A stretch of 64,000 bases of DNA from the NCBI RefSeq assembly GCF_001274945.1, contig NZ_LILB01000001.1:1613111-1677110 (forward strand). Reading direction: 5' to 3'. Below are positions 37,197 to 46,256 of the stretch, one piece after another. The notes below the pieces were generated by a model. That model searched no databases. It saw nothing but the letters and a program-made list of their open reading frames with translations, and was not told where the DNA came from. Both the position numbers and the translations under genes were made by a program. Each line of letters starts with the position of its first letter. The first letter of the stretch is position 1. Origin of the DNA: Viridibacillus arvi (GTDB lineage: Bacteria > Bacillota > Bacilli > Bacillales_A > Planococcaceae).

Positions 37197-38072
37197 TCAG
37201 TCATGACCATTTTTGTATGTATAATAAGTGCCAAGTGATTTTACTGAGCATCCTAATGCAGATAGCTCATCCATCGCACCTTTCATCATTGGTGCATTTT
37301 CATCTTCTAGTACGTCAACGATAAAGAAATAGTCGCCTAAACCTGTTTTTAACGGTCTTGACTCTATTTTACTTAAGTTGATTTGACGCCATGCAAATAC
37401 GGATAGTACTTGATGTAATGCTCCTGAACGGTCATTAGGTAATGTAATCATTACCGTTGTTTTTATTTGTTCATCACGATGTTCCCTTTCAATCCGTTGA
37501 TTGGTTCTAGATAGAACGAAAAAGCGTGTATGATTAAAATGAAAATCATGAATATTATCTTGGACAATGTTTAAGCCATAAGTTTCTGCAGCTGAACTGT
37601 TACCAATTGCAGCAATACATTGATCGGGGTTTTCAGCTATATACTGTGCTGCCGCTGCCGTCGATGTCGTTGGATTTAACGGAGTCCCTCTAAATCTGTA
37701 GTACAAATATTTATGACATTGAGCAAGTGCATGAGGGTGTGAATATATACCCTCAATGCCTTCCCAATGATCAGCATATTTTGGATTTACCATTAAATGT
37801 TGTGCGATTGGAGATAATACTTCTCCAACTACATATAAATCCGCTTCATGGTATAAATAGTCAATCGTTAACGGTACAGATCCCTCAAGCGCATTTTCTA
37901 CAGGTACTACTGCTAAATCCACTTGACTGGATGCGACCGCTTCAATGCACTCTGGAATTGTTTTGTAAGGAATAAGCCATTCGTTTGGAAATAACTCTTG
38001 CGTAGCTAAATACGTAAACGTGCCTGCTGGGCCTAAATAAGCCACTCTATTTTCCCACTCTTTTGATGTCAA
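37197..38072 (-). CDS. pheA: Prephenate dehydratase
   Basis: Converts prephenate to phenylpyruvate in phenylalanine synthesis. The 291-residue protein has the two-lobed catalytic domain (VAYLGPAGTFT near the start, NHTRFFVLSR about 180-189 with the TRF motif) and a C-terminal ACT domain for feedback by phenylalanine (ESRPLKTGLGDYFFIVDV, about 243-260). The likely start is TTG 38072, ten bases after AAGGGGG; a GTG eight codons later is an alternative. It lies 15 bp after pheB. Confidence 0.95.
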   Translation of the reverse strand: MTSKEWENRVAYLGPAGTFTYLATQELFPNEWLIPYKTIPECIEAVASSQVDLAVVPVENALEGSVPLTIDYLYHEADLYVVGEVLSPIAQHLMVNPKYADHWEGIEGIYSHPHALAQCHKYLYYRFRGTPLNPTTSTAAAAQYIAENPDQCIAAIGNSSAAETYGLNIVQDNIHDFHFNHTRFFVLSRTNQRIEREHRDEQIKTTVMITLPNDRSGALHQVLSVFAWRQINLSKIESRPLKTGLGDYFFIVDVLEDENAPMMKGAMDELSALGCSVKSLGTYYTYKNGHD

Positions 38073-38087
38073 TTCAAAAAAGCCCCC

Positions 38088-38543
38088 TTATAATGCTCCT
38101 GAACTAATTACCTCTGCTGACTCTACAAAATCTAATTTTTTTAGTTGCTGTATTAAATCATCTAACTCTATATCCATTGCTGTCACATCTAACGATAATG
38201 TCACGTTCGCTCTTCCTTGTATCGGAATCGTTTGATGAATAGTTAAGATATTACAATGTGTATCTGTGACAGTCGATAATAGACGTGCTAGTGTCCCTTT
38301 ACGGTCTTCTAACTGTAAAAAAACAGTTAAAATACGTTCTTGAACGATAGAGTGGAAGGGGAAAACAGCATCTCGGTATTTATAAAATGCACTACGAGAT
38401 AAATCTACCTGCTTAACAGCATCCCATATTGATGAAACGGCACCTGTTTGTAATAAATACTTCGCATCAAGTGTCTTTTGCATGGCATCTGTTAGAACAT
38501 CTTCGCGTACTAAATAATAGCGTTGATCTGCTACATTTTTCAT
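38088..38543 (-). CDS. pheB: ACT-domain protein PheB (UPF0735)
   Basis: Protein of 151 residues with an N-terminal helix-turn-helix-like segment (AVSSIWDAVKQVDLSRSAFYKYRD, about 35-58 by position) and a C-terminal ACT domain (about 70-145, RKGTLARLLSTVTDTHCNIL). UPF0735/PheB proteins sit with pheA and obg in Bacillales; a regulatory role in aromatic amino acid metabolism is presumed but not proven. The ATG follows AGGGGGG. Confidence 0.92.
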   Translation of the reverse strand: MKNVADQRYYLVREDVLTDAMQKTLDAKYLLQTGAVSSIWDAVKQVDLSRSAFYKYRDAVFPFHSIVQERILTVFLQLEDRKGTLARLLSTVTDTHCNILTIHQTIPIQGRANVTLSLDVTAMDIELDDLIQQLKKLDFVESAEVISSGAL

Positions 38544-38562
38544 CTCTTTCCCCCCTAAATAC

Positions 38563-39852
38563 TTACTCTATAAATTCAAATTCGAATTCAAGTAAACGAA
38601 CAATATCGCCGTTTTCAGCGCCACGTTCTCTTAATGCTTCGTCAACGCCCATACCGCGTAATTGACGAGCAAAGCGTCGAATTGAATCTTCACGACTAAA
38701 GTCAGTCATTTTGAATAATCTTTCGATAGAAGAGCCACTTAATACGTAAGAACCATCATCATCACGTGAAATTTCGAAGTCTGGACCTTGTGATTCATGT
38801 TTGTATAAAACAGTTGCATCCGTTTCTTCTTCTTCCACATCGTTCAATGCAAATTCAGGTGTTACTTCTAATAAGTCTGCTACAGCGAATAGTAATTCTT
38901 TCAATCCTTTACGTGAAACAGCAGAAATCGGGAAAATTCTCGCATCTTCTCCAACTTTTTCACGGAACGCTTGTAAGTTTTCTTCCGCATCAGGCATGTC
39001 CATTTTATTGGCAACAATAATTTGTGGACGCTCTGTTAAACGTAGATTATATTGTTCTAATTCTTTGTTAATCGTTAAGTAGTCATCGTAAGGATCGCGA
39101 CCTTCCATACCAGACATATCAATCACATGCACGATTACGCGCGTACGTTCAATATGACGTAGGAATTGATGTCCTAATCCCACACCTTGGTGAGCTCCTT
39201 CGATTAATCCTGGTAAATCTGCCATAGCGAAACTACGGCCGTCCTCTGTTTCAACCATACCTAAGTTCGGCACAATTGTTGTGAAATGATACGCACCGAT
39301 TTTCGGTTTTGCTGCAGTAACAACTGACAGTAATGTTGATTTACCTACACTTGGGAAACCGACTAAACCTACATCAGCTAATACCTTTAACTCTAATATA
39401 ACATTAAGTTCTTGTCCTGGCTCGCCTTTTTCAGAAAGTTCTGGCGCTGGATTTGACGGTGTAGCAAATCGAGAGTTTCCTCGTCCTCCACGTCCTCCAC
39501 GAGCGATAACGGCTGTTTGACCATGTTCTACTAAATCAGCAATAACTCTACCATCTTCTTCAGAAGTTACGATTGTACCAGGTGGCACTTTTACATAATA
39601 ATCTTCCGCATTTTTACCATGTTGGTTTTTACTCATACCATGATTACCGCGTTCTGCTTTAAAATTACGTTTATAACGGAAATCCATTAATGTACGTAGT
39701 CCTTCTTCAACGATAAAGATTAAGTCTCCACCGTTACCACCATCGCCACCTGCTGGGCCACCATTTGGTATAAATTTTTCGCGACGGAAAGCAACCATAC
39801 CATCTCCGCCGTCTCCACCTTTAACAAACACTTTAACGTGATCTACAAACAT
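38563..39852 (-). CDS. obg: GTPase Obg
   Basis: Essential GTPase for late 50S ribosome assembly, also needed for the stress and sporulation responses in B. subtilis. The 429-residue protein has the glycine-rich Obg fold (about 1-158, [19 protein letters not shown]), the G domain ([11 protein letters not shown] about 165-175, [16 protein letters not shown]) and the C-terminal OCT domain (about 345-425). It lies directly after spo0B (1 bp gap). Confidence 0.97.
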   Translation of the reverse strand: MFVDHVKVFVKGGDGGDGMVAFRREKFIPNGGPAGGDGGNGGDLIFIVEEGLRTLMDFRYKRNFKAERGNHGMSKNQHGKNAEDYYVKVPPGTIVTSEEDGRVIADLVEHGQTAVIARGGRGGRGNSRFATPSNPAPELSEKGEPGQELNVILELKVLADVGLVGFPSVGKSTLLSVVTAAKPKIGAYHFTTIVPNLGMVETEDGRSFAMADLPGLIEGAHQGVGLGHQFLRHIERTRVIVHVIDMSGMEGRDPYDDYLTINKELEQYNLRLTERPQIIVANKMDMPDAEENLQAFREKVGEDARIFPISAVSRKGLKELLFAVADLLEVTPEFALNDVEEEETDATVLYKHESQGPDFEISRDDDGSYVLSGSSIERLFKMTDFSREDSIRRFARQLRGMGVDEALRERGAENGDIVRLLEFEFEFIE

Positions 39853-40389
39853 TTAAATACCCTCCTTACTTGCTTCTATGCAATAACACCAATCTTCATT
39901 TGTAAAATGATTATTTTTAATCATTATGGATTGATGCTCTATTTTTTCTTTGAATGGCTCAATTTCCCATGAGCCTTTTAAATGAAATGAAATTTCTAAT
40001 TGTTCTTGCGTTGAGTTGATGTGAAGTGATAGATTTTGCTCTATATATGGGTTTAATGAAGAATATACATAGGAGACAGTCCGCTCTAAATGATCTTTGA
40101 TCGGTCCATCTAATGCTATATCCACCTCAGAATCAACGTTACTTTGAATAGTTACTTGATAGGACGGATAACGCCATTTCAATGTGTGGAACCATTCAAT
40201 CGTTTTTGGTAATCCTAATTGATTAATATTGAAAAAGTTACGACATTGTTCGGCCACTCTAGAAATTACTTCTTTCGACTCCTCTACACGTCCCATGTCC
40301 AAATTAATCTTTATTAGTTGAAGCTGATTTAAAAAATCATGGTGTGCAAAGCGTAGCACTTCATTTACGGTGAGAGGCTTTTCAGTCAT
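39853..40389 (-). CDS. spo0B: Sporulation phosphotransferase Spo0B
   Basis: Relays phosphate from Spo0F to Spo0A in the sporulation phosphorelay. The 178-residue protein has the alpha-helical dimerisation part with the phosphorylated histidine in FAHHDFLNQLQLIK (His17, the HD histidine) and a degenerate ATPase-like C-terminal domain (about 75-178). The ATG at 40389 follows GGAGGAG at eight bases; a GTG at 40398 overlaps that site. It is immediately followed by obg, as in B. subtilis. Confidence 0.93.
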   Translation of the reverse strand: MTEKPLTVNEVLRFAHHDFLNQLQLIKINLDMGRVEESKEVISRVAEQCRNFFNINQLGLPKTIEWFHTLKWRYPSYQVTIQSNVDSEVDIALDGPIKDHLERTVSYVYSSLNPYIEQNLSLHINSTQEQLEISFHLKGSWEIEPFKEKIEHQSIMIKNNHFTNEDWCYCIEASKEGI

Positions 40390-40421
40390 TGTACACACTC
40401 CTCCAATAAGATGTTCAGTCT

Positions 40422-40430
40422 TCAGTATAC
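40422..40430 (-). promoter_or_regulatory. Candidate extended -10 promoter of spo0B-obg-pheB-pheA
   Basis: TGGTATACT on the minus strand fits an extended -10 element. It lies between the terminator at 40468-40495 and the spo0B start. No good -35 box is present. Confidence 0.4.
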
Positions 40431-40464
40431 CAATTTTTCATCGGTTTTTCTCGCATTAGAAAAA

Positions 40465-40495
40465 CAAGGCTTCCGCTAACTTGAGCGAAAGCCGA
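40465..40495 (-). terminator. Terminator upstream of spo0B
   Basis: GGCTTTCGCT and AGCGGAAGCC form a stem with loop CAAGTT, followed by TTGTTTTTC on the minus strand. No protein gene precedes it before the rpmA terminator, so it appears to end the RNA candidate at 40468-40680. Confidence 0.8.
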
Positions 40496-40680
40496 TTTAG
40501 AACAGGAACTGGTTACTAAAAACATACTTTTTACCAGTGAATAATAAAAGTGCAATCGTGCCCGTTCACCTCTTACAATCGTTGGAAAGCTCGAAATGAA
40601 AGTGTCTTGCTTTCTTTCACTCGGAGATTTGAAACGACCTCAAAGGTGGCGTGAATGCCTGGACATGATTAAAAGTTATA
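40468..40680 (-). ncRNA. Candidate structured RNA (leader or small RNA) upstream of spo0B
   Basis: The gap between the rpmA terminator and the spo0B-side terminator has no reading frame, yet the minus strand folds into a long nested hairpin: CACCTTT (about 40651-40645) with AGAGGTG (about 40573-40567), GTCGTT with AACGAT inside it, and TGAAAG with CTTTCA at the tip. A second hairpin ACTGGT/ACCAGT (about 40537-40507) follows, then the terminator. The elongated stem recalls a T-box stem I, but there is no T-box sequence. I do not recognise a known riboswitch. It may be a transcription-attenuating leader or a stand-alone small RNA; ends are estimates. Confidence 0.5.
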
Positions 40681-40694
40681 TACTTGCTTATTCA

Positions 40695-40726
40695 TTTAAA
40701 AAAGGACTGCAATAAATGCAGTCCTT
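40695..40726 (-). terminator. Terminator of the rplU-prp-rpmA operon
   Basis: AAGGACTGCA (40702-40711) and TGCAGTCCTT (40717-40726) form a perfect 10-bp stem, followed on the minus strand by TTTTTTAAA. Confidence 0.93.
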
Positions 40727-40737
40727 AGCTTTTGAAA

Positions 40738-41046
<309 letters not shown>

Positions 41047-41385
41047 CTACATTTGGGAATATGATATCTTAATATATTGTCCGTAACTTTGCACAATTGT
41101 ATACAACTGTGCAACCATTGTTTGAACAACTAATTGTAAGCGACTGTCTAATTCTTCATCTAAATCGGCTGGCAAAGTGACGTGGAGATATCCACCTTCA
41201 CCCTCTTGCTGAATAGTAGGTTCAACATTTAATAGTTGGTATATAGCATTAACAGTGCCAAAAGCAATTGCTGATGCGCCTGCACACACTAAATCTTTCC
41301 CTGATTCATCAAAATCTGCGTGACCTTTCATTTCAAATGAAGATACATGTCTTTTTTCATCGTGATTAATCGTTACTTGGATCAT
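41047..41385 (-). CDS. prp: Ribosomal-processing cysteine protease Prp
   Basis: Cysteine protease (YsxB family) of 112 residues that trims the N-terminal extension of L27. The catalytic pair is visible as His22 in MKGHADF and Cys34 in DLVCAGASA, at the standard positions. It lies between rplU and rpmA as in other Firmicutes. The ATG is preceded by AGTGAGGTGAT. Confidence 0.95.
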   Translation of the reverse strand: MIQVTINHDEKRHVSSFEMKGHADFDESGKDLVCAGASAIAFGTVNAIYQLLNVEPTIQQEGEGGYLHVTLPADLDEELDSRLQLVVQTMVAQLYTIVQSYGQYIKISYSQM

Positions 41386-41400
41386 TTAATCACCTCACTA

Positions 41401-41709
41401 TTAAGCGTTGATAGCTTCAACTACTAATTTAGTATAAGGTTGACGGTGACCTTGTTTACGACGGTAGTTTTTCTTAGCTTTAAGTTTGAAAACAACGATT
41501 TTCTTTTGACGACCGTGTTTTTCAACTTTAGCTGTTACAGTAGCGCCTTCCACGAATGGAGCACCAACTTTAACCGCTTCGCCACCTACGAATAAAACTT
41601 TGTCAAAAGTAACCACTTCACCATCTTCTGCGTTTAATTTCTCAACGTAGATTTCTTGGCCAGCTTCAACTTTGATTTGTTTACCACCAGTTTCGATAAT
41701 TGCGTACAT
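41401..41709 (-). CDS. rplU: 50S ribosomal protein L21
   Basis: Large-subunit ribosomal protein of 102 residues beginning [18 protein letters not shown] and ending in the conserved basic [19 protein letters not shown] region. First gene of the rplU-prp-rpmA operon, preceded by AGAGGAGGTGC and by a candidate L21 leader RNA. Confidence 0.98.
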   Translation of the reverse strand: MYAIIETGGKQIKVEAGQEIYVEKLNAEDGEVVTFDKVLFVGGEAVKVGAPFVEGATVTAKVEKHGRQKKIVVFKLKAKKNYRRKQGHRQPYTKLVVEAINA

Positions 41710-41715
41710 ATCTGC

Positions 41716-41820
41716 ACCTCCTCTTATAACTCAGACTCGCCCTCAATCAGGTGATCCCGAAAGATACTTAAAACCTTTTCAGCGCGGTTGTAGTAGCACG
41801 GGTGCTACAAACAATAACAT
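41716..41820 (-). promoter_or_regulatory. Candidate L21 leader RNA (ribosomal protein autoregulation)
   Basis: Upstream of rplU the minus strand shows TGTAGCACCCGTGCTACT (hairpin GTAGCAC/GTGCTAC), then AACCGCGCTGAAAAGGTT and GGGATCACCTGATTGAGGGCG, before the ribosome-binding site. Position and stems resemble the L21 leader found ahead of rplU in Bacillales, which is thought to bind L21. Exact limits are uncertain. Confidence 0.6.
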
Positions 41821-41844
41821 TAAAATACTACCACATAGAAACTA

Positions 41845-42477
41845 TTACGTCAATATATTCAACGCATACTTTTCAAATGCTTTAGTATATTTACGATATC
41901 TCCATTCTTTTATATTTTGAAATAATATAAATATAAATAAAAAGAGCAGAAATACGGACTTTGGTAATAATAAAATACAGCACAGTAAGACCGCTAAACA
42001 TGTAATAATTGAATACTTTAAAAAAAACTCATGTATTTCATATAAAGGTTGTTTTCCGCTTAATAAGATTTCGATTAGACGACCACCGTCTAAAGGCCAA
42101 ATTGGCAATAGGTTAATAAGTAAAATGAAGAATTGTATGTATACCAGCGGTTCTTGTATCGCCCCTGGCATGAATAGAGCTAAAATCAAGAGAAAAAAAG
42201 TAGCAATCGGTCCAGCAGCCGCAACTACTAACCTATGCTTTTTACGAATCAACTGTGTTTTCGCTAGTCTTATTTCCCCTCCATAAGGCATAATCGTGCA
42301 GTCTTTAATGATGAGCTTATATTTGCTAGCAGCTATTAAATGTCCGCATTCATGCCAAAGCAACGAGCCGAGAATCATAGCATAGTGGGCTACATTACCT
42401 GATAACAACAATATAATTATTATCGGTATCATCGTGGGATGTATGCGGAATTTTAGTACTTTTATTTTCCCCCTCAC
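41845..42477 (-). CDS. spoIVFB: Stage IV sporulation protein FB (site-2 metalloprotease)
   Basis: Intramembrane M50-family metalloprotease that activates pro-sigma-K in the mother cell. About 210 residues with six hydrophobic segments. The zinc site HECGH (His42-Glu43-His46) and the LPIWPLDGGRL motif with the third ligand aspartate are intact. The likely start is GTG 42477, which overlaps the spoIVFA stop as GTGA, a coupling signal; the ORF extends nine bases further but without a ribosome-binding site. The partner spoIVFA is immediately upstream. Confidence 0.9.
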   Translation of the reverse strand: MRGKIKVLKFRIHPTMIPIIIILLLSGNVAHYAMILGSLLWHECGHLIAASKYKLIIKDCTIMPYGGEIRLAKTQLIRKKHRLVVAAAGPIATFFLLILALFMPGAIQEPLVYIQFFILLINLLPIWPLDGGRLIEILLSGKQPLYEIHEFFLKYSIITCLAVLLCCILLLPKSVFLLFLFIFILFQNIKEWRYRKYTKAFEKYALNILT

Positions 42478-43016
42478 TTCAACCACTCTTTTATCGCAGT
42501 TGAATCAAGCATAGTCCCCTTATTCTCAACTTGTAAATAAAGACGCCCCGACGTTAAATTTGAAATTGTTTCTCCCTCCTTAACTGAGGTATATGGTAAT
42601 ATTGTCAATTCATCTAAAAAACCATACGTAACATTTTCTCCATTTTCATAAATGACCGTCATCGTCTTTCCAAGCGATTGCGTATGGCCTGTGAAAATAA
42701 CAAGTCCGTCTTGTTTAGCACGGATACTAATATTCTCTTTATAAGACAGTAAAGTACCGTTCGAGAACGGCTGTAAAGTGGAAAATGTAGCTAGCTCTCC
42801 CTCATATAAAGGAGCTGTTACAGTAATAGAATCATCTTGTTTACCATCCGGATTAAGTAAACCCTTTGTCCAATTTCGTAACACCACGAAATCTTCACCA
42901 GTACTCGTAATTTGCTTAACATTTGTCTGCATCGTGCCATTTTTTTCAAGTGCCGAAATCATGACAACACTTAATGTAATGAGGAATGCCAAAATCCACT
43001 TCAATTTATTCTTCAA
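42474..43016 (-). CDS. spoIVFA: Stage IV sporulation protein FA (SpoIVFB regulator)
   Basis: Membrane-anchored regulator that holds SpoIVFB and BofA in an inactive complex until the SpoIVB signal. About 181 residues: a membrane helix (about 7-25, ILAFLITLSVVMIS) and a C-terminal degenerate M23/LytM domain (KQDGLVIFTGHTQSLGKTMTV, about 100-120) lacking zinc ligands. The start TTG 43016 is chosen because GAGGTG lies six bases upstream; an ATG at 43076 has no ribosome-binding site. It is shorter than B. subtilis SpoIVFA, mainly in the N-terminal cytoplasmic part. Confidence 0.83.
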   Translation of the reverse strand: MKNKLKWILAFLITLSVVMISALEKNGTMQTNVKQITSTGEDFVVLRNWTKGLLNPDGKQDDSITVTAPLYEGELATFSTLQPFSNGTLLSYKENISIRAKQDGLVIFTGHTQSLGKTMTVIYENGENVTYGFLDELTILPYTSVKEGETISNLTSGRLYLQVENKGTMLDSTAIKEWLK

Positions 43017-43206
43017 ACTCTTCACCTCATAGTATTCTTTATTGCAATATATGAGTAGAGTAGGTACTTCATTCATTTACACGCTATATATAAACTTTAT
43101 TTGGAGAGAGAAATAAATTATGTAAATAAATTAAGTTAAGTTATAAAAAATCTTTTGTACTATAACTGAAATTCAAGCTCTACTTCCATATTCCCCTAAA
43201 ATAAAA

Positions 43207-43241
43207 AGACTACTCTACACATTTTAAATGTGGAGTAGTCT
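43207..43241 (-). terminator. Terminator of the mreBCD-minCD transcript (ACTACTC hairpin family)
   Basis: AGACTACTCTACACATTT pairs with AAATGTGGAGTAGTCT and is followed on the minus strand by TTTTATTTT. Confidence 0.9.
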
Positions 43242-43306
43242 AACTAATCGAGAACAATATTTTTCGGATTTAGAGATTGTCCAGTATGGGCGAGAACCCA
43301 TATAAC

Positions 43307-44104
43307 TTATTTAGAAAATAGTGATTTGAGTTTAGCGAATACACCTTTACTCTCACCTTCTAAAGTCATAAGTGGAACTGATTCACCAAGGATTCGTCGT
43401 ACGATGTTGCGATATGCTAAAGCCGCTTGTGTAGTCGGCTCCATCACAATCGGCTCACCTTTATTGGATGAGCTAATCACATTCTCATCATCTGGAATAA
43501 TTCCTACCAAATCAATTGATAAGTGTGTAGTAATTTCGTTCACATCTAATGTATCGCCGCGATTCATTAAATGTGGACGAATCCGATTAATAATTAATTT
43601 AGGCGGTTCTATTTCTTCTTGTTCTAACAGACCAATAATACGATCTGCATCACGCACTGCTGAAATTTCAGGTGTTGTGACAACTATTGCTTTATCTGCA
43701 CCAGCAACAGCGTTTTTATAACCTTGTTCAATTCCAGCCGGACAATCAATTAACACAAAATCATAGTCTCTTTTTAATTCACCAATTAACTGTTTCATTT
43801 GTTGTGGTGTTACGGCTGTCTTATCTGTTGTTTGAGCAGCGGGCAATAAAAATAGTAATTCATCAAAGCGTTTATCTTTTACAAGCGCTTGGTGAATTTT
43901 ACATCGACCTTCAATAGCATCTACTAAATCGTAAATAATACGGTTTTCTAATCCAAGGATAACATCAAGGTTGCGTAAACCGATGTCTGTATCAACTAAG
44001 CATACTTTTTTTCCTTGAAGGGCCAATGCAGTTCCTAGATTTGCAGTAGTCGTTGTTTTACCAACGCCTCCCTTACCAGAAGTTATTACAATTGCTTCTC
44101 CCAC
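43307..44104 (-). CDS. minD: Septum site-determining ATPase MinD
   Basis: ParA/MinD-family ATPase that recruits MinC to block division away from midcell. The 265-residue protein begins MGEAIVITSGKGGVGKTTTT with the deviant Walker A motif (about 8-16), has switch II DCPAGIEQG and the C-terminal amphipathic membrane-targeting helix (AKLKSLFSK). Start GTG 44104 is chosen because AGGAGG lies eight bases upstream; the longer open frame reaches into minC. It follows minC by one base. Confidence 0.96.
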   Translation of the reverse strand: MGEAIVITSGKGGVGKTTTTANLGTALALQGKKVCLVDTDIGLRNLDVILGLENRIIYDLVDAIEGRCKIHQALVKDKRFDELLFLLPAAQTTDKTAVTPQQMKQLIGELKRDYDFVLIDCPAGIEQGYKNAVAGADKAIVVTTPEISAVRDADRIIGLLEQEEIEPPKLIINRIRPHLMNRGDTLDVNEITTHLSIDLVGIIPDDENVISSSNKGEPIVMEPTTQAALAYRNIVRRILGESVPLMTLEGESKGVFAKLKSLFSK

Positions 44105-44105
44105 A

Positions 44106-44777
44106 TTAGCTTCCTCCTTTAAACGTTGACAGATTTGGTCTAAATAAACGCAAATCTTGCAAGCGGTCAATCGTAATATGACCATTTGAATGTATATACG
44201 CACATTCCATTTCAGGTGTTTCAGACAAAACGGCTAATTCATTTGTCATAAGTTCCATCAAGTCAGCAATCAGTAGATGGGTTGCTTCAAGCCAAGACGC
44301 TGCTATAACTGCTTCACGGTTACCTTTTGAACCTGCATGAGCAATTCCTTTTAAACGTCCTAAGACGAAAATACTACCGCCTGCTTCAACTTTAGCGTTA
44401 GGATTAACATCTCCAACAACTACTAAGTCACCTTCAGCACGAATCGTTTGTCCCGATCGTACGATACCAACATAAGTAGCTGACCTGCTTTCTACCACTC
44501 TACGATTACTTTCTTCAACAGAAATTACATCGCTCTTAATCTTTGAAACTTTTAAATGCTCGGATTGCTGAACAATATGCAAAATTTCTTTCAATTGTTC
44601 TTCATCACAATAACGATTTCCTAATTGAATCTGTACTTCAGCTTGACCTTCCATACCTTCTTCGGACACCTTACGCTTAAGTTCATCGATTAACTCTGAG
44701 TAAGCGCATTGATCGTCTAATCGAAGCACAAGTCCATCCTTCGTACCTTTAATATAGACTAGCTGCTTTGTCGACAA
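44106..44777 (-). CDS. minC: Septum site-determining protein MinC
   Basis: Inhibitor of FtsZ assembly that works with MinD. About 223 residues: N-terminal domain (about 1-95) and C-terminal beta-helix domain (about 103-205, VRSGQTIRAEGDLVVVGDVN). The likely start is TTG 44777, six bases after GAGGTG; the GTG at 44786 forms part of that site. It lies in the usual mreB-C-D-minC-D order. Confidence 0.93.
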   Translation of the reverse strand: MSTKQLVYIKGTKDGLVLRLDDQCAYSELIDELKRKVSEEGMEGQAEVQIQLGNRYCDEEQLKEILHIVQQSEHLKVSKIKSDVISVEESNRRVVESRSATYVGIVRSGQTIRAEGDLVVVGDVNPNAKVEAGGSIFVLGRLKGIAHAGSKGNREAVIAASWLEATHLLIADLMELMTNELAVLSETPEMECAYIHSNGHITIDRLQDLRLFRPNLSTFKGGS

Positions 44778-44798
44778 ATGCGTCACCTCACGATTTTT

Positions 44799-45329
44799 TT
44801 ATAAAATGGATTGATTTGCTTTTTGCAATACGCGCGCTTGTATTAAATATCTAAACGTCCAACCAAGCATGATGAGGAAAATTGAGTTCGCAATCATTGT
44901 TGGTATTAAACGCTGATTTAAAAATTCTGAAAATGGAATAGTCGTAAATGAAATTATTAAGAAAAATTGATGTAAGATAATCTCTAATAACGCGACTAAT
45001 AGTAACGATAATGTTGTTGTTACAAATAAATGTTGATGGATATATTTTACTGTAGAACCTGCTATAAAACAAATAAATGGGTACAAAAATGAATATAATC
45101 CAATAATATCAATGTAGAAGATATCATACAAGAGTCCAAAAATTAATCCATATAGCATAGCTCGTTTTCGATTGTAGTAAATCGAAAGAAATATCAAATA
45201 TAATATTAAAAATCTCGGCACTAAATAAACTAACTCACCATTCCACTCAATCGGTGAAAATAGGGCGAATTCAGTTTCCAAAAAGAACAAAACAACAGCG
45301 ACTAGAGGAATTAGAAAACGTGCCATCAT
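44799..45329 (-). CDS. mreD: Rod shape-determining protein MreD
   Basis: Integral membrane protein of 176 residues with about five hydrophobic segments that works with MreB, MreC and RodA in lateral wall synthesis. The pattern YGLIFGLLYDIFYIDIIGLY is typical of Gram-positive MreD. Its ATG overlaps the mreC stop (ATGA). Confidence 0.92.
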   Translation of the reverse strand: MMARFLIPLVAVVLFFLETEFALFSPIEWNGELVYLVPRFLILYLIFLSIYYNRKRAMLYGLIFGLLYDIFYIDIIGLYSFLYPFICFIAGSTVKYIHQHLFVTTTLSLLLVALLEIILHQFFLIISFTTIPFSEFLNQRLIPTMIANSIFLIMLGWTFRYLIQARVLQKANQSIL

Positions 45330-46243
45330 TCTCCATCCCCAGTCGTGTTAGTAGTAGTTTTATTTGTTTCGTCATTGTTTGTACTATTACCATCAGAACC
45401 ATCAATATTAATAGATTCTCTTTTCGCAATAATAACATGATCAAGCATTGAAAAGTTAGCAGCTGGTTTCACATAAGCAAGTTTTGTTAAACCATAATCA
45501 TCCGTAGTAACTTTTGTTACTTCCCCAATTAGAATACCTTTCGGGAAAATACCACCTAAACCAGATGTCATAACTTTATCGCCTTTTTTCACTTTCAAAC
45601 TAGAGTCAATACGTTTTAGTATTAATTCGTTACGTTTCCCATCAAAACCTTCTATTAGGCCAAATACTTGTTTTTTATTTGCAACAACTGCTGATACACG
45701 ATAATTAGGATTATTGGTAGTCAATAACTCTACTTCTGATGTATACGGTGTCGTTTGCACGATTTTACCAATTAAACCTTCAGATGTTCTTACTGCCATG
45801 TTGACTTTAATCCCATCCATCGTTCCTTGGTCCAAAATCAACTTTTCTTCCCATTGATCAGGATTTCGTGCAATAACAGTTGCTTGAATTGGATTGAATT
45901 TCTTCAAATCCTCTTTTTTGTCAATTATAGCTCGTAGCTTGTCATTTTCAATCTTCAAATCATTGACTTCGCCCTGCAGTACTGCAAATTCTTCCAAACG
46001 CGATTTTAATCTCTTGTTTTCATCATACGTGTTTAATAATGCATCGACATTATTAAAGATTCCTGTTATGTAGTGAGCCGGTTTGGACACTAGAGATTGT
46101 CCAAAACCGACTGTATCTTTAATAATTTGTTCAGGAAGCGAGGCGTTTTGACGATCGCGTAAGGAGAAGCTAATCAATGCCACGAGGAAAATTACGCCGA
46201 CAAGCAGCAAAATTAATCGCTTATTCGAGAAAAACTGTGGCAT
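45326..46243 (-). CDS. mreC: Cell shape-determining protein MreC
   Basis: Membrane-anchored extracellular scaffold of the elongasome, 305 residues. A membrane helix (about 8-26) is followed by a coiled coil (about 70-110, LKSRLEEFAVLQGEVNDLKI) and the beta-domain (about 115-275; DQGTMDGIKVNMAV, GLGGIFPKGILIG). The C-terminal tail is rich in Asn and Thr (about 285-305). It follows mreB by 13 bp. Confidence 0.95.
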   Translation of the reverse strand: MPQFFSNKRLILLLVGVIFLVALISFSLRDRQNASLPEQIIKDTVGFGQSLVSKPAHYITGIFNNVDALLNTYDENKRLKSRLEEFAVLQGEVNDLKIENDKLRAIIDKKEDLKKFNPIQATVIARNPDQWEEKLILDQGTMDGIKVNMAVRTSEGLIGKIVQTTPYTSEVELLTTNNPNYRVSAVVANKKQVFGLIEGFDGKRNELILKRIDSSLKVKKGDKVMTSGLGGIFPKGILIGEVTKVTTDDYGLTKLAYVKPAANFSMLDHVIIAKRESINIDGSDGNSTNNDETNKTTTNTTGDGE

Positions 46244-46256
46244 TGCCTAAACCTCC

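Noticed and set aside
40468-40680. The region before spo0B as a T-box or another known riboswitch.
   Set aside because: No AGGGTGGNACCGCG sequence, and I see no core of a lysine, SAM, TPP, FMN, purine, glycine or cyclic-di-GMP riboswitch. Kept as an unassigned RNA candidate.
42474-43076. Longer spoIVFA starting at ATG 43076.
   Set aside because: No ribosome-binding site, and the extra residues do not resemble SpoIVFA; TTG 43016 with GAGGTG is preferred.
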